This document shows positions 17,033-25,576 of a stretch of DNA of 60,688 nucleotides, in pieces. The notes beneath the pieces are model-generated. The model was given only the letters and a program-made list of their open reading frames with translations, searched no databases and was not told the origin of the DNA. How positions within the stretch are numbered: position 1 is the stretch's first letter; the number at the start of each line of letters is the position of its first letter. The position numbers and the translations under genes were made by a program. The DNA is from Bacteroidaceae bacterium. GTDB taxonomy: Bacteria; Bacteroidota; Bacteroidia; Bacteroidales; Bacteroidaceae. The stretch covers positions 1-60,688 of the forward strand of contig JAGCDE010000057.1 of assembly GCA_017651315.1 (NCBI GenBank), read 5' to 3'.

Positions 17033-19048
17033 TTACTTAAGCAATGACTTAACCTGAACATAAACGTTCTCAGCGGTGAAGCCCAGCTTCTCATCGAGCA
17101 CCTTGTAAGGAGCCGAGAAACCGAATGAGCTGAGGCCCCATACCTTGCCGCTGGCACCTACCAGACCCTCAAGGGTTACAGGCAGACCGGCGGTGAGACC
17201 GAATTTCTTCTTGTTACCGGGCAGGATGCTGCGCTGGTATGCCTTGGACTGGCTGCGGAAGAGGCCCTCTGAAGGAACGCTTACTATGCGGCACTTGATA
17301 CCGTCCTTGCGCAGGAGCTCAGCACCGGCAACCAGAGTCGATACCTCCGATCCTGAAGCCAGCAGGATTACGTCAAAGTCGGCATCCGAACCTGCTACGA
17401 TGTAAGCACCCTTGGCAGCCTGGCTGTAGTCGTTGCCGGCGGGCAGGGTCTTGATGTTCTGACGGCTGAAGATAAGGCCAGTGGGCGATGTGGTATTCTC
17501 CATGGCGAGCTTCCAGGCCTGGGTGGTCTCGTCGCTGTCGGCGGGACGCAGAACCAGCATTGAGTTCTTGCCCTTGTGGGTCTTGAGTTTCTCCATGAGA
17601 CGGATCTGTGCCTCCTGCTCGACGGGCTCGTGTGTAGGACCGTCCTCACCGACGCGGAATGCATCGTGAGTCCAGATGAACTTGACGGGGAGCTCCATCA
17701 GGGCAGCCATACGTACGGCGGGTTTCATGTAGTCGGAGAATACAAAGAAGGTACCGCAAGCGGGGATGACACCACCGTGCAGAGCCATACCGATGCAGCA
17801 GCAAGCCATGGTGAGCTCGGCTACGCCGGCCTGGAAGAATGCACCGCTGAAATCGCCCTTAACCATATTGGTGGTATATTTCAGGAATCCGTCGGTCTTA
17901 TCGGAGTTGCTCAGGTCAGCGCTGGCACAGATCATGTTGGGAACCTGCTGTGCGAGCTGGCTCAGAACTGCTGCAGATGCTGAACGTGTGGCGTCATCGG
18001 GTTTCTGCTGAACCTTGCTCCAGTCAACCTTGGGAGCCTTGCCGCTGAACCACTCCTTGAGCAATGCAGCCTTCTCGGGGTTGGCCTTCTCCCAGGCAGC
18101 CTTGCGGGCATACTTGGCATCCATGATCTTGCGGAGCTCCTTGGCGCGGTCAGCATAGAGCTTCTTGACCTCGGGGAATATCTGGAAGGGATTCTCGGGA
18201 TCACCGCCCAGAGCCTTGATTGTGTTAACGTATGCGTCGCCGCCAAGAGGAGCGCCGTGAGTCTTGCAGTTACGCTCGTAGCTGCTGCCGTCGGCCTTGA
18301 GGGCACCCTTACCCATTATGCACTTACCGATGATAAGGGTCGGTTTGCCGTTGGCGTTCTGAGCCATGGTCAAAGCGCCACGGATCTGGTCAACGCAGTT
18401 ACCGTTTATCTCATATACGTTCCAACCCCATGCGCGATACTTGGCGGCGGTGTCCTCGGCGGTCACCACCTTGGTCTCGGTTGAGAGCTGGATATCGTTG
18501 GAATCGTAAAACATGATGAGGTTGTCAAGGCCCAGCGTACCGGCTATGCGGCCTGCACCCTGTGAAATCTCCTCCTGGATACCACCGTCGGAGATGTAGG
18601 CGTAGATCTTGTGGTTCATAACCTCCTCACCCAGCACGGCTGCCAGATGCTTCTCGGCAATGGCGGCACCTACTGCAAATACGTGACCCTGACCGAGAGG
18701 ACCTGAGGTATTCTCAATGCCGCGTGCAACCTCGAGCTCGGGGTGACCGGTAACGGGTGAGCCCCACTGGCGCAATGTGGCCAGCTCCTCCATCGAGAAC
18801 TTGCCGGTGAGTGCCAGCTGTGAGTAAAGCATGGGAGCCATGTGGCCGGGATCGAGGAAGAAACGGTCCCTACCCTCAAACTTCATGTTGCGGGGATCAT
18901 ACTCCAGGAACTCGCTGAAAAGCACGTTTATGAAATCAGCGCCACCCATAGCGCCGCCGGGGTGACCGGACTTGGCCTTCTCGACCATGGATGCAGCCAG
19001 GATACGGATATTGTCGGCTGCCTTGTTCATCAATTCTTTACTGTTCAT
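17033..19048 (-). CDS. tkt: Transketolase
   Basis: Thiamine-diphosphate enzyme of 671 residues that moves two-carbon units between sugar phosphates. Family landmarks: KAKSGHPGGAMGGADF (His), LDPGHMAPMLYSQLALTG, TSGPLGQGHVFAVGAA, the cofactor motif SDGGIQEEIS ending in YDSNDIQLS, the pyrimidine domain GDFSGAFFQAGVAELTM (Glu), THDAFRVGEDGPTHEPVEQ (His, Arg) and LRPADSDET. The first Gly of the usual GDG motif is Ser here, which is tolerated in related Bacteroidetes enzymes as I recall them. A -7 element (19086-19093, minus strand) gives a leader of about 33 bases. rpiB follows, separated by an inverted repeat. Confidence 0.97.
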   Translation of the reverse strand: MNSKELMNKAADNIRILAASMVEKAKSGHPGGAMGGADFINVLFSEFLEYDPRNMKFEGRDRFFLDPGHMAPMLYSQLALTGKFSMEELATLRQWGSPVTGHPELEVARGIENTSGPLGQGHVFAVGAAIAEKHLAAVLGEEVMNHKIYAYISDGGIQEEISQGAGRIAGTLGLDNLIMFYDSNDIQLSTETKVVTAEDTAAKYRAWGWNVYEINGNCVDQIRGALTMAQNANGKPTLIIGKCIMGKGALKADGSSYERNCKTHGAPLGGDAYVNTIKALGGDPENPFQIFPEVKKLYADRAKELRKIMDAKYARKAAWEKANPEKAALLKEWFSGKAPKVDWSKVQQKPDDATRSASAAVLSQLAQQVPNMICASADLSNSDKTDGFLKYTTNMVKGDFSGAFFQAGVAELTMACCCIGMALHGGVIPACGTFFVFSDYMKPAVRMAALMELPVKFIWTHDAFRVGEDGPTHEPVEQEAQIRLMEKLKTHKGKNSMLVLRPADSDETTQAWKLAMENTTSPTGLIFSRQNIKTLPAGNDYSQAAKGAYIVAGSDADFDVILLASGSEVSTLVAGAELLRKDGIKCRIVSVPSEGLFRSQSKAYQRSILPGNKKKFGLTAGLPVTLEGLVGASGKVWGLSSFGFSAPYKVLDEKLGFTAENVYVQVKSLLK

Positions 19049-19085
19049 TTTGTTATTATTGTTTGTTCGAATTAGCGATAGTCTG

Positions 19086-19093
19086 CAAATTTA
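19086..19093 (-). promoter_or_regulatory. -7 promoter element for tkt-rpiB
   Basis: The minus strand reads TAAATTTG, an exact TAnnTTTG, about 38 bases upstream of the tkt ATG. No convincing -33 TTTG at the right distance was found. Confidence 0.5.
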
Positions 19094-19184
19094 GCAAAAA
19101 ATATGGTATTACACTGAAGCCTGCACCTTTTTTATTCTGAGACATCTTCCTACCCGTTATCGTACAGATTTGAACATTTTTTCC

Positions 19185-19192
19185 TATTTTTG
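19185..19192 (+). promoter_or_regulatory. -7 promoter element for the histidine phosphatase gene
   Basis: TATTTTTG, an exact TAnnTTTG, 36 bases before the ATG. A TTTG at 19169-19172 is only 12 bases upstream, shorter than the usual 19-21-base spacer. Confidence 0.5.
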
Positions 19193-19227
19193 CGTACAAG
19201 CATAAAAACAACGACAATTATATCCAA

Positions 19228-20631
19228 ATGAAGAAATTACTATTCGTTGCCGGCATGGCTCTTCTGCTCCCGCTGGCCATCAGTTCACAAGTCATCAAGA
19301 AAGAGGACATCAATGCGCAGAATCTGTACAATTTCAGAGGCAGCATGACCCAGTACATCGACCCCGGTGTAAAGTACTCCAAGGCCCCCAAGGGATTCAA
19401 ACCTTTCTATATGAGCCACTACGGACGTCACGGTTCGCGTTACCTGTTAAACACCCCGCAATACAATGACCCTTACAATATCCTCCACGAAGCATACGAA
19501 CAGGGCAAGCTCACCCAATTCGGCAAGAGCGTAATGGATCGCCTTGAGATAATGAAAGACGATGCCAACGGACATCTGGGAGACCTTACGAAACTGGGCC
19601 AGCAACAGCACCGTGGAATAGCACGCCGCATGGTCAGGAACTACCCTGAAATATTCAACAGCAAGTCAACCATAGTTGCACGTTCCACCACTTCACACCG
19701 TGTGATGGCCAGCATGACATCGGCTCTGATGGAGTTTTCCACTATCCTGCCTAAGATGAACATTGACTTCAACGACAGCGATTTCGACAGAGGCTACATG
19801 AACTATGAGGACAATGCCATCAGCCGCGCCAAGAACAGTCGCGAAAAGAGTGCCGCAGTCAGCCAGTTCAACGCCCGCCACACCCATCCCGAGCGTCTCA
19901 TGACCGCCCTGTTCACAGACACCACATTCATAACAAGATATGTAAGACAGTCCAGCCTGACCCGCACCTCAACCATAAACGGTGCGATGGAATCCACAGT
20001 CACCGTTGCAAACACCCAGGACCGCTCTGCCAATCTTTATAACCTTATCTATGACATTGCAGCCAACATGGGAAGCCATGATTTAGGATTTGACCTGGAT
20101 GACGTGTTTACATACGAGGAGTGGTATGACTGCTGGCTCCAGAACAACATGTACTGGTACTCCGTCTCGGGATTCAGTCCCTTCACCGAGAACCTGGTGC
20201 CCTACGGACACTCCACTCTGCTTCAGGATATAGTTGAAAAGGCTGACCAGGCTATTGCCGCAGGTTTCCCCGCCGCAAATCTCCGCTACGGACATGACAC
20301 AGCACTCTTCCCGCTGCTGTGCCTGATGGAGGTCAATGACTGCGCATGGGCTCCCGATGACCTTGAGAAGGTGGCAGACAAATGGGTGGACTACAACATA
20401 GTTCACATGGGCAGCAACCTGCAGCTGATATTCTTCAAGGACAAGAAAGGCACCGTACTGGTCAGGGCTCTGCTTGACGAGAAGGAGGCCACCCTTCCGG
20501 CAGAATGCTACAAGGATGCCAAAGGAAGGGAATATCCCTATTTCTACGAATGGGACAAGGTGTCCAAAGTCTATCGTGAAAGACTCGATTACTGGGCAGC
20601 CAAGAAAGAGGAACTGACAAACAACAGATAA
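19228..20631 (+). CDS. Secreted histidine-type phosphatase (MINPP/phytase-like clade 2)
   Basis: A 467-residue exported phosphatase. The signal peptide is MKKLLFVAGMALLLPLAISSQ. The catalytic motif RHGxR appears in SHYGRHGSRYL (nucleophile His) about 65 residues in; the proton-donor motif comes late as RYGHDTALFPLL, an HD form rather than the HAE of MINPP-type phytases. This clade hydrolyses phosphate monoesters including inositol phosphates and sugar phosphates. A Bacteroides MINPP homologue is a known phytase, so phytate is one possible substrate, but the HD motif makes a simple sugar phosphatase equally plausible. The ROK glucokinase starts six bases after it, suggesting a periplasmic phosphatase feeding a cytoplasmic kinase. 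Confidence 0.9.
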   Translation: MKKLLFVAGMALLLPLAISSQVIKKEDINAQNLYNFRGSMTQYIDPGVKYSKAPKGFKPFYMSHYGRHGSRYLLNTPQYNDPYNILHEAYEQGKLTQFGKSVMDRLEIMKDDANGHLGDLTKLGQQQHRGIARRMVRNYPEIFNSKSTIVARSTTSHRVMASMTSALMEFSTILPKMNIDFNDSDFDRGYMNYEDNAISRAKNSREKSAAVSQFNARHTHPERLMTALFTDTTFITRYVRQSSLTRTSTINGAMESTVTVANTQDRSANLYNLIYDIAANMGSHDLGFDLDDVFTYEEWYDCWLQNNMYWYSVSGFSPFTENLVPYGHSTLLQDIVEKADQAIAAGFPAANLRYGHDTALFPLLCLMEVNDCAWAPDDLEKVADKWVDYNIVHMGSNLQLIFFKDKKGTVLVRALLDEKEATLPAECYKDAKGREYPYFYEWDKVSKVYRERLDYWAAKKEELTNNR

Positions 20632-20637
20632 CCCGAT

Positions 20638-21600
20638 ATGGAAAGACTTGCCATCGGCATAGACATAGGCGGTCAGTCCTCTAAGTGCGGAGTGGTCGAT
20701 GAGAGAGGTAATATCCTTAGCCAGCGTGTCGTCACATCGCTGATTGACAACACTAAGGACTACATAGAACTGTTGACCGTCACTGTCAGGGAACTGATCA
20801 GGGATACCGCCGGAATAGGCACTGTCGCCGGAATAGGCATAGGAGCCCCGAATGCAAACCGTCTGGACGGGACGATAAGGTACGCCCCGAATCTCACGTG
20901 GGCACGCGATGCGGAAGGCAGGCCCTGCGTAATACCGTTCGCAGAACTGCTCGAGGCGGCCACCGGCCTTCAAGTCCGCATTACGAACGATGCCAATGCC
21001 GCTGCACGTGGAGAGCACACATACGGTGTGGCACGCGGAATAGACGATTTCATAATGATTACCCTCGGTACAGGTGTCGGCAGCGGGATCATCACCCACG
21101 GACGCCTGCTTTACGGTCATGACGGATTCGCAGGCGAACTGGGTCATGTCTGTGTATTTCAGGGAGGCAGGCAGTGTAACTGCGGTCTCAAAGGATGTCT
21201 TGAGACTTACGCAAGCGCCATGGGAGTGGCAAGGACAGCCCGTGAACTGCTGCAGAACGACAAGAGGGAGAGTCTGCTGCGCAAACTCGACCCCGGGAAG
21301 ATATCATCAAAGGACATCTACGATGCCGCCGTACAGGGTGACACACTCGCCAAGGAGATTTTCGCTTTTACCGGCAGGATACTGGGACGGGCCCTGGGTG
21401 ATTTCGTCAAGTTCAGTTCGCCTCAGGCTATAGTGCTATTCGGCGGTCTGACCAAGTCGCGGGAGTTCTTCCATGACGAGATGGTCAAGGCAATGAATGA
21501 CAACCTGATGACAGTCTGGAAAAACAAGATACAGATTCTCTACTCCTCACTCAAGGAGTCCGATGCTGCCATCCTCGGGGCATCATCGATGGTCTGGTGA
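20638..21600 (+). CDS. ROK family sugar kinase, probable glucokinase
   Basis: A 320-residue cytoplasmic kinase. ROK signatures are complete: GIDIGGQSSKCGVV (phosphate loop), GIGIGAPN, ITNDANAAARGEH (catalytic Asp), MITLGTGVGSGII, the substrate-binding ELGHV, and the zinc motif CNCGLKGCLE. The ending LKESDAAILGASSMVW is typical of Bacteroidetes glucokinases. It lies six bases after the histidine phosphatase gene and is closed by a perfect 19-bp stem terminator. Glucose is the likeliest substrate; other ROK kinases act on N-acetylhexosamines or allose, so specificity is moderately sure. Confidence 0.92.
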   Translation: MERLAIGIDIGGQSSKCGVVDERGNILSQRVVTSLIDNTKDYIELLTVTVRELIRDTAGIGTVAGIGIGAPNANRLDGTIRYAPNLTWARDAEGRPCVIPFAELLEAATGLQVRITNDANAAARGEHTYGVARGIDDFIMITLGTGVGSGIITHGRLLYGHDGFAGELGHVCVFQGGRQCNCGLKGCLETYASAMGVARTARELLQNDKRESLLRKLDPGKISSKDIYDAAVQGDTLAKEIFAFTGRILGRALGDFVKFSSPQAIVLFGGLTKSREFFHDEMVKAMNDNLMTVWKNKIQILYSSLKESDAAILGASSMVW

Positions 21601-21611
21601 AAGGAGCTTTC

Positions 21612-21659
21612 GAAAACAGATACGGCGGCCTTCGCTGAGTGGCCGCCGTATCTGTTTTC
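21612..21659. terminator. Bidirectional terminator between glucokinase and the tagD-like gene
   Basis: A perfect 19-bp inverted repeat (21612-21630 against 21641-21659) with a 10-base loop: a GC-rich middle flanked by AAAA/TTTT ends that serve both strands. Its last bases form part of the stop codon of the convergent cytidylyltransferase gene. Confidence 0.9.
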
Positions 21660-22140
21660 ACTTCCGTTCGTCCTCCTTCCAGTTCTTGTCGATAAACTCC
21701 TCGCGGGAGAGCGCGGCAGCTATTATGTCACTGGCACTCTTGATGATTGTACTCTTGATTTGGGTAGTGCTTACACCAGGAGTATAAGGAAAATATACCA
21801 CCTCCTTGCCAGGTTGCCGTTTCATCCACTCCAGTCCCTCCAGATACTTGCCTTTCCAGTCATCACCGATGGTGACGATATCTATGTTCTCACGCTGAAG
21901 CTGGGCGATCTCAGTCAGCTTGGTCTGCTTAACCACTTTGGTGACACACTTTATGGAGGCCACTATACGGGCACGCTGCTCGTAAGGGATTATGGGTTTC
22001 ATACCCTTGTAGTGTTCAATCAGCTCATCGGTACTGACACCCACTATCAGTTCGTCCCCGAGAGCGGCCGATTTTTCCAGAATATTCAGATGACCTATAT
22101 GGAACAGGTCGAAACTGCCGGATGTAAAAACCCTCTTCAT
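21658..22140 (-). CDS. TagD-like cytidylyltransferase (glycerol-3-phosphate type)
   Basis: A 160-residue nucleotidyltransferase that would make a CDP-alcohol such as CDP-glycerol. The catalytic HxGH motif is in SGSFDLFHIGHLNIL, and the second motif (usually RTxGxSTT) appears as YTPGVSTTQIKS. Length exceeds TagD (about 130) by a charged C-terminal tail. Its start lies one base after the LicD stop, and it is last of four tightly packed minus-strand genes. In Gram-positives TagD and TagF build teichoic acid; in a Gram-negative such as this the same chemistry would add phosphoglycerol, or another activated alcohol, to a surface glycan. The exact alcohol is not determinable. Confidence 0.88.
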   Translation of the reverse strand: MKRVFTSGSFDLFHIGHLNILEKSAALGDELIVGVSTDELIEHYKGMKPIIPYEQRARIVASIKCVTKVVKQTKLTEIAQLQRENIDIVTIGDDWKGKYLEGLEWMKRQPGKEVVYFPYTPGVSTTQIKSTIIKSASDIIAAALSREEFIDKNWKEDERK

Positions 22141-22141
22141 A

Positions 22142-23029
22142 TCATTGTCTCTTTTTCCTTGCTAAACTGTCCATCCCCTCGTAATGGGCTTTGAGCTCAC
22201 TTAAATCGACCCCCGTATATCCGTTCTCAAGATCGCAGTAGTCATGAAAATGGGAATCACGCTTCTCCACAGGGGGCGGAGTCATGAAATCCTCGCCATA
22301 TAATACCGACAGGAATCCCTCGGGATGTTCAGGTGCACAGAATGTGTGCCCTTCGAACTCACAGGGCTGAGGCTTACCGAACACGGACTTGCGGTATGCC
22401 TTGAAACCGTCGTCATGGGTCATTACATAGTTACAGTTACTCTTTCCCTCAAATTCAGTAAGGACCCTGCGTGTCCTTCGGTGAAGCTTCTCCTTAGAGA
22501 CCATTTTCTGCAACAGGCGCAGCATCAGCGAACCTAATCCCTTGCCATGCTTGTACGGATCCCGATAGACCAGGTAGAGCATGCGGCGTTTCAGATTGAA
22601 ACGGTAGTAATGCCATGCCCTGAGCAACCTGTTGTCAGGAACTGAATCCAACGGGAAGATATCCATGTAGATGCCTCCCACATATCCCAGATAGAAACGC
22701 TCCACAAGAGTGGTGCTCCTATCCTCCAGTTTGGCAAAATACTTGGGGTAGTTCAGGTCATTGCTATAATCCACTATCGAATAAGGCTCAGGAAACCACT
22801 CAGCGGCATGTTCAATCAGCAGGTCATAGTCTCTGCGCATCAGAGCTATGTCCAGATCGTCATCCCATGGTATGAATCCCTTATGACGCACCGCCCCGAG
22901 CAACGTGCCTGCAATCACATAATATCTGATATTATGTTCTTTGCAAACCTTGTCAACAGCATCCAGAAGGCCTACGCACTTGAGCTGGAACTGCCTCAAA
23001 TCATAGTTGTATGGCTGGTCAGATATCAT
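22142..23029 (-). CDS. LicD family phosphotransferase
   Basis: A 295-residue enzyme with the LicD core: RYYVIAGTLLGAVRHKGFI followed by PWDDDLDIAL (metal-binding Asp cluster), then YVGGIYMDIFPLD. LicD-type proteins transfer phosphocholine or other phospho-alcohols from a CDP-activated donor to a sugar. It overlaps the TagF-like gene upstream by four bases and is followed after one base by the cytidylyltransferase, which would supply the donor. No choline kinase or choline transporter is present, so phosphoglycerol, phosphoethanolamine or a phosphonate is as likely as phosphocholine. Confidence 0.9.
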   Translation of the reverse strand: MISDQPYNYDLRQFQLKCVGLLDAVDKVCKEHNIRYYVIAGTLLGAVRHKGFIPWDDDLDIALMRRDYDLLIEHAAEWFPEPYSIVDYSNDLNYPKYFAKLEDRSTTLVERFYLGYVGGIYMDIFPLDSVPDNRLLRAWHYYRFNLKRRMLYLVYRDPYKHGKGLGSLMLRLLQKMVSKEKLHRRTRRVLTEFEGKSNCNYVMTHDDGFKAYRKSVFGKPQPCEFEGHTFCAPEHPEGFLSVLYGEDFMTPPPVEKRDSHFHDYCDLENGYTGVDLSELKAHYEGMDSLARKKRQ

Positions 23030-24087
23030 TTTCCGTTCCTTTTAATTTTTCCGAATGTCTTGATACCGGTATATCTGCGCCAAAGATTCAGCTTTCTCTT
23101 AGACGGGACTCCATGCCTCCTGACATAGTCCTCGGCCTCGGCAATCATCCGGCGGCAGCAGCAACCATCCAGATGCGGATCATAATTCTCCACGATCCAA
23201 CGTCTTTTCATTTCGGCCCCCGGGTCATTGAGAGCCCTGTCAAAAGCCTCAGCAAGCATCCCGGGATCGTCTATGTTCTCCCAGTAGATATCTTTGGCGA
23301 TTGTCCTGAACGTCACTACGGGACGGTCCAGCAGCAGGAACTCATATACCGATGACGAAGTGTCGCTTATCATCAGGTCACTCATCATCTGGTAGCGGGT
23401 GACATTCTCCGATGCCTCTATATATATGGTATCATTACGGTTCGAAGCCCACTCGCGGTATTCATCGGTCCAGGCACTGGCGGTGAGCGGATGAAACTTG
23501 AGGATGAGCAGAATATCCCTTGAAGCGCACAACTCCTCCAATGCAGGTTTGAGGTATGGCAGCGATGTCAGCTTGGGAGAGAATGTAGGGGCATACAGCA
23601 CCACCCTGCCCTTTCCGTATTCCTTCAGCAGCCGCTCTTTCTCATCATCATAGTCATGAAGATGCCTGTATATCCAGTCCTGCTTGGTCCAACCGGTCTC
23701 ACGTACCTCGAAATCCCCGTACTTGCGGGCCGATGCCTCAAAATGTGAAGTAAAATAGGGGCCCTGAGTAAAATAAGTATCGAAATAGCGGCGTATGACC
23801 CAGTGGTCCTTCTTCTCGGCAGCATAACCGTGGAACACCTGGATCTTGACTCCCGGCAGATAGTAAGGGACTATATTGCCTGGGACGAATATGGCCTCGG
23901 GGCTGAAATCGTACAGCTCCTGGATGCTTGATGTCCAATGTGCCTCATCATCAAGCCTGAAATCCCTGATCTTAGGAGTATGGATATACCAGAGCACATC
24001 GTGACAACCCTGCGACACAGCCTCCTCATAAAGAGGCTGGAGTATGTCTATCGCATACCGGTTTTCGCAGAATAACGCTATCCTCAT
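23026..24087 (-). CDS. CDP-glycerol glycerophosphotransferase family protein (TagB/TagF-like)
   Basis: A 353-residue GT-B-fold transferase. Signatures of the TagB/TagF catalytic half are visible: QVFHGYAAEKKDHW, RVVLYAPTFSP, LILKFHP (catalytic-region His), and MISDTSSSVYEFLLLDRPVVTF, which binds the CDP-alcohol phosphates. A Rossmann-like N-terminal half replaces the membrane-binding region of TagF. It shares one base with the aminotransferase gene before it and four with LicD after it. Its probable role is to add phosphoglycerol, or the product of the neighbouring cytidylyltransferase, to a glycan. Acceptor and polymer are unknown. Confidence 0.88.
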   Translation of the reverse strand: MRIALFCENRYAIDILQPLYEEAVSQGCHDVLWYIHTPKIRDFRLDDEAHWTSSIQELYDFSPEAIFVPGNIVPYYLPGVKIQVFHGYAAEKKDHWVIRRYFDTYFTQGPYFTSHFEASARKYGDFEVRETGWTKQDWIYRHLHDYDDEKERLLKEYGKGRVVLYAPTFSPKLTSLPYLKPALEELCASRDILLILKFHPLTASAWTDEYREWASNRNDTIYIEASENVTRYQMMSDLMISDTSSSVYEFLLLDRPVVTFRTIAKDIYWENIDDPGMLAEAFDRALNDPGAEMKRRWIVENYDPHLDGCCCRRMIAEAEDYVRRHGVPSKRKLNLWRRYTGIKTFGKIKRNGK

Positions 24088-25127
24088 CAGGGTCTGTTCT
24101 CTATTTCACTGATTGTTGCAGCCAGTTCGTCCAGATCCTCACGGGTATCGCATCCCATGTGTGAGACACGGAAGAAATGGGGCTTGCCGCTTGGCATGAT
24201 GAATATTCCGTGCTTCTGGAGTTCATTGCAAAGGATGTCTGAATTACGGTGGACAAAGAACCCCGTAACAGCATTGGCTGGATTACAGGCGGGGATCTCC
24301 CAACCGTACCTTACGCACAACTCACGGAAATACAGAGATTTGGCATGTGTGGCTGCGACAATCCTGTCTATACCGGTCTCCATATTGCGGCGCATACGCT
24401 CATGAACCTGCATGAATATGGTGGTAGCAGGACTGAACGGTGTCTGACCACGCTCCAGATTCCTGAGATTCTCCTGAAAATCCAGATAATAGTTGTTGTG
24501 AAGGAAATCCACCTTCAGGGCATTCTCAGAGAGGAAGACAAGAGCCGCCCCGGGAGGCAGGTTCAAGCCTTTCTGTGTACTGGTGACAGCCACATCTATC
24601 CCAAGCTCATCCATATCAAGTCTCTCGGCCAGGAATGAGCTTATCACATCCACGGCCAGTCTGGCTCCTGTCCTTTGGCAGATATCCGACAAGCGCTTCA
24701 GGTCAAACAGCTGACCCGAAGAGGTCTCATGGTGCTGGCAGAGGAGGACTGCCGGCTTGTATTGCACCATTCGCTCCTCCAACAGTCCATAGTCTATGTC
24801 CTCGGCAAAAGGTATCTGCATGGATTCATGTCCGATGCCATGATACCCGCAGAGTTCCACCCAGCGGTGTCCGAAAGTACCTCCGTCAATAATGAAGGCC
24901 TTCCCGAGAGCCGCCACATAATTCTGCACTACGGCCTCCATGGCCGCCGTTCCCGAGGATGTGAAGAACATCACCCTGCCGCCACGGCAACCGATTGCCT
25001 CCAGCAACATGCATTCGTTCTCTTTCATGAGTCCGGAGAACCATGATGTACGCATATAGGGTATCTGCTGAGAGGCTATACCCAGGATATCGTCCTCTAT
25101 TATACCGGGGAAAGCGAATGGTTTCAT
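24087..25127 (-). CDS. Class V PLP-dependent aminotransferase (PhnW/AGXT-like)
   Basis: A 346-residue fold-type I aminotransferase. Key blocks: RTSWFSGLMKENE, FFTSSGTAAMEAVVQN (PLP phosphate loop), CQHHETSSGQLFD, RLAVDVISSF (PLP-binding Asp) and TSTQKGLNLPPGAAL, with the Schiff-base Lys. This resembles alanine-glyoxylate and 2-aminoethylphosphonate aminotransferases. The frame is open to 25172, but that extension reads through the secG terminator, so 25127 is chosen. First gene of the four-gene operon: it may make the amino group of the alcohol or phosphonate that TagD-like and LicD proteins attach. No PEP mutase or phosphonopyruvate decarboxylase is nearby, so the phosphonate reading is unproven. 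Confidence 0.88.
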   Translation of the reverse strand: MKPFAFPGIIEDDILGIASQQIPYMRTSWFSGLMKENECMLLEAIGCRGGRVMFFTSSGTAAMEAVVQNYVAALGKAFIIDGGTFGHRWVELCGYHGIGHESMQIPFAEDIDYGLLEERMVQYKPAVLLCQHHETSSGQLFDLKRLSDICQRTGARLAVDVISSFLAERLDMDELGIDVAVTSTQKGLNLPPGAALVFLSENALKVDFLHNNYYLDFQENLRNLERGQTPFSPATTIFMQVHERMRRNMETGIDRIVAATHAKSLYFRELCVRYGWEIPACNPANAVTGFFVHRNSDILCNELQKHGIFIMPSGKPHFFRVSHMGCDTREDLDELAATISEIENRP

Positions 25128-25169
25128 ATCGTGATAACGGGAACTGTCGGAACAGTATGGTCTATTTAG

Positions 25170-25203
25170 CAAAAATCGGGAGACAATCTGACGGTTGTCT
25201 CCC
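25170..25203 (-). terminator. Terminator after secG
   Basis: GGGAGACAA (25178-25186) pairs perfectly with TTGTCTCCC (25195-25203), followed on the minus strand by GATTTTT. It separates the secG operon from the aminotransferase operon. Confidence 0.85.
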
Positions 25204-25224
25204 TGACTATGCTTTCAGAAAGAA

Positions 25225-25572
25225 TCATTCCTGGGTGGGAATGTCCTGTATCTCTATCGGTGAATCAAACGTTGTGGTGGAGGATTCGGGATTCTCCATT
25301 CTGGTCTCTATAGCCTCGTTCTCCAGTACGGAACCGGTATTGACGGCTCTCGGTTTGGATACATAAGCGGTGACAATGCTGAGCAGGGCGATAAGGATTA
25401 TCAGCGTCCATGTGGTCTTTTCGAGAATATCGGTGGTCTTGCGGACACCCATAATCTGGTTGGACGATGCAAAACCGGCAGCCAGGCCGCCGCCCTTGGA
25501 ATTCTGGATCGTGACAATAAAGCAGAGGAATATTGCCAGAATCACGATAATAACAAGCAATGTAACAAACAT
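25225..25572 (-). CDS. secG: Preprotein translocase subunit SecG
   Basis: Small inner-membrane component of the SecYEG channel, which improves translocation efficiency. 115 residues: two transmembrane helices (about 3-23 and 52-71) flank the conserved loop IQNSKGGGLAAGFASSNQIMG, with TDILEKTTW before the second helix. The C-terminal tail of about 45 residues is acidic and Thr/Glu-rich, longer than in E. coli but usual for Bacteroidetes. It starts five bases after the TPR-like gene and closes the sigma-54 activator, lptE, TPR, secG operon. Confidence 0.95.
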   Translation of the reverse strand: MFVTLLVIIVILAIFLCFIVTIQNSKGGGLAAGFASSNQIMGVRKTTDILEKTTWTLIILIALLSIVTAYVSKPRAVNTGSVLENEAIETRMENPESSTTTFDSPIEIQDIPTQE

Positions 25573-25576
25573 TTTT

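Noticed and set aside
20083-21147. Long minus-strand open frame of 354 codons
   Set aside because: It lies antisense to the histidine phosphatase and ROK kinase genes, both with clear motifs. The antisense product has no recognisable family and an unnatural Cys/Val-rich composition.
21612-21659. Long stem considered as a riboswitch or attenuator
   Set aside because: It is a perfect stem at the junction of two converging genes with A/T-run ends on both sides, which is a bidirectional terminator.
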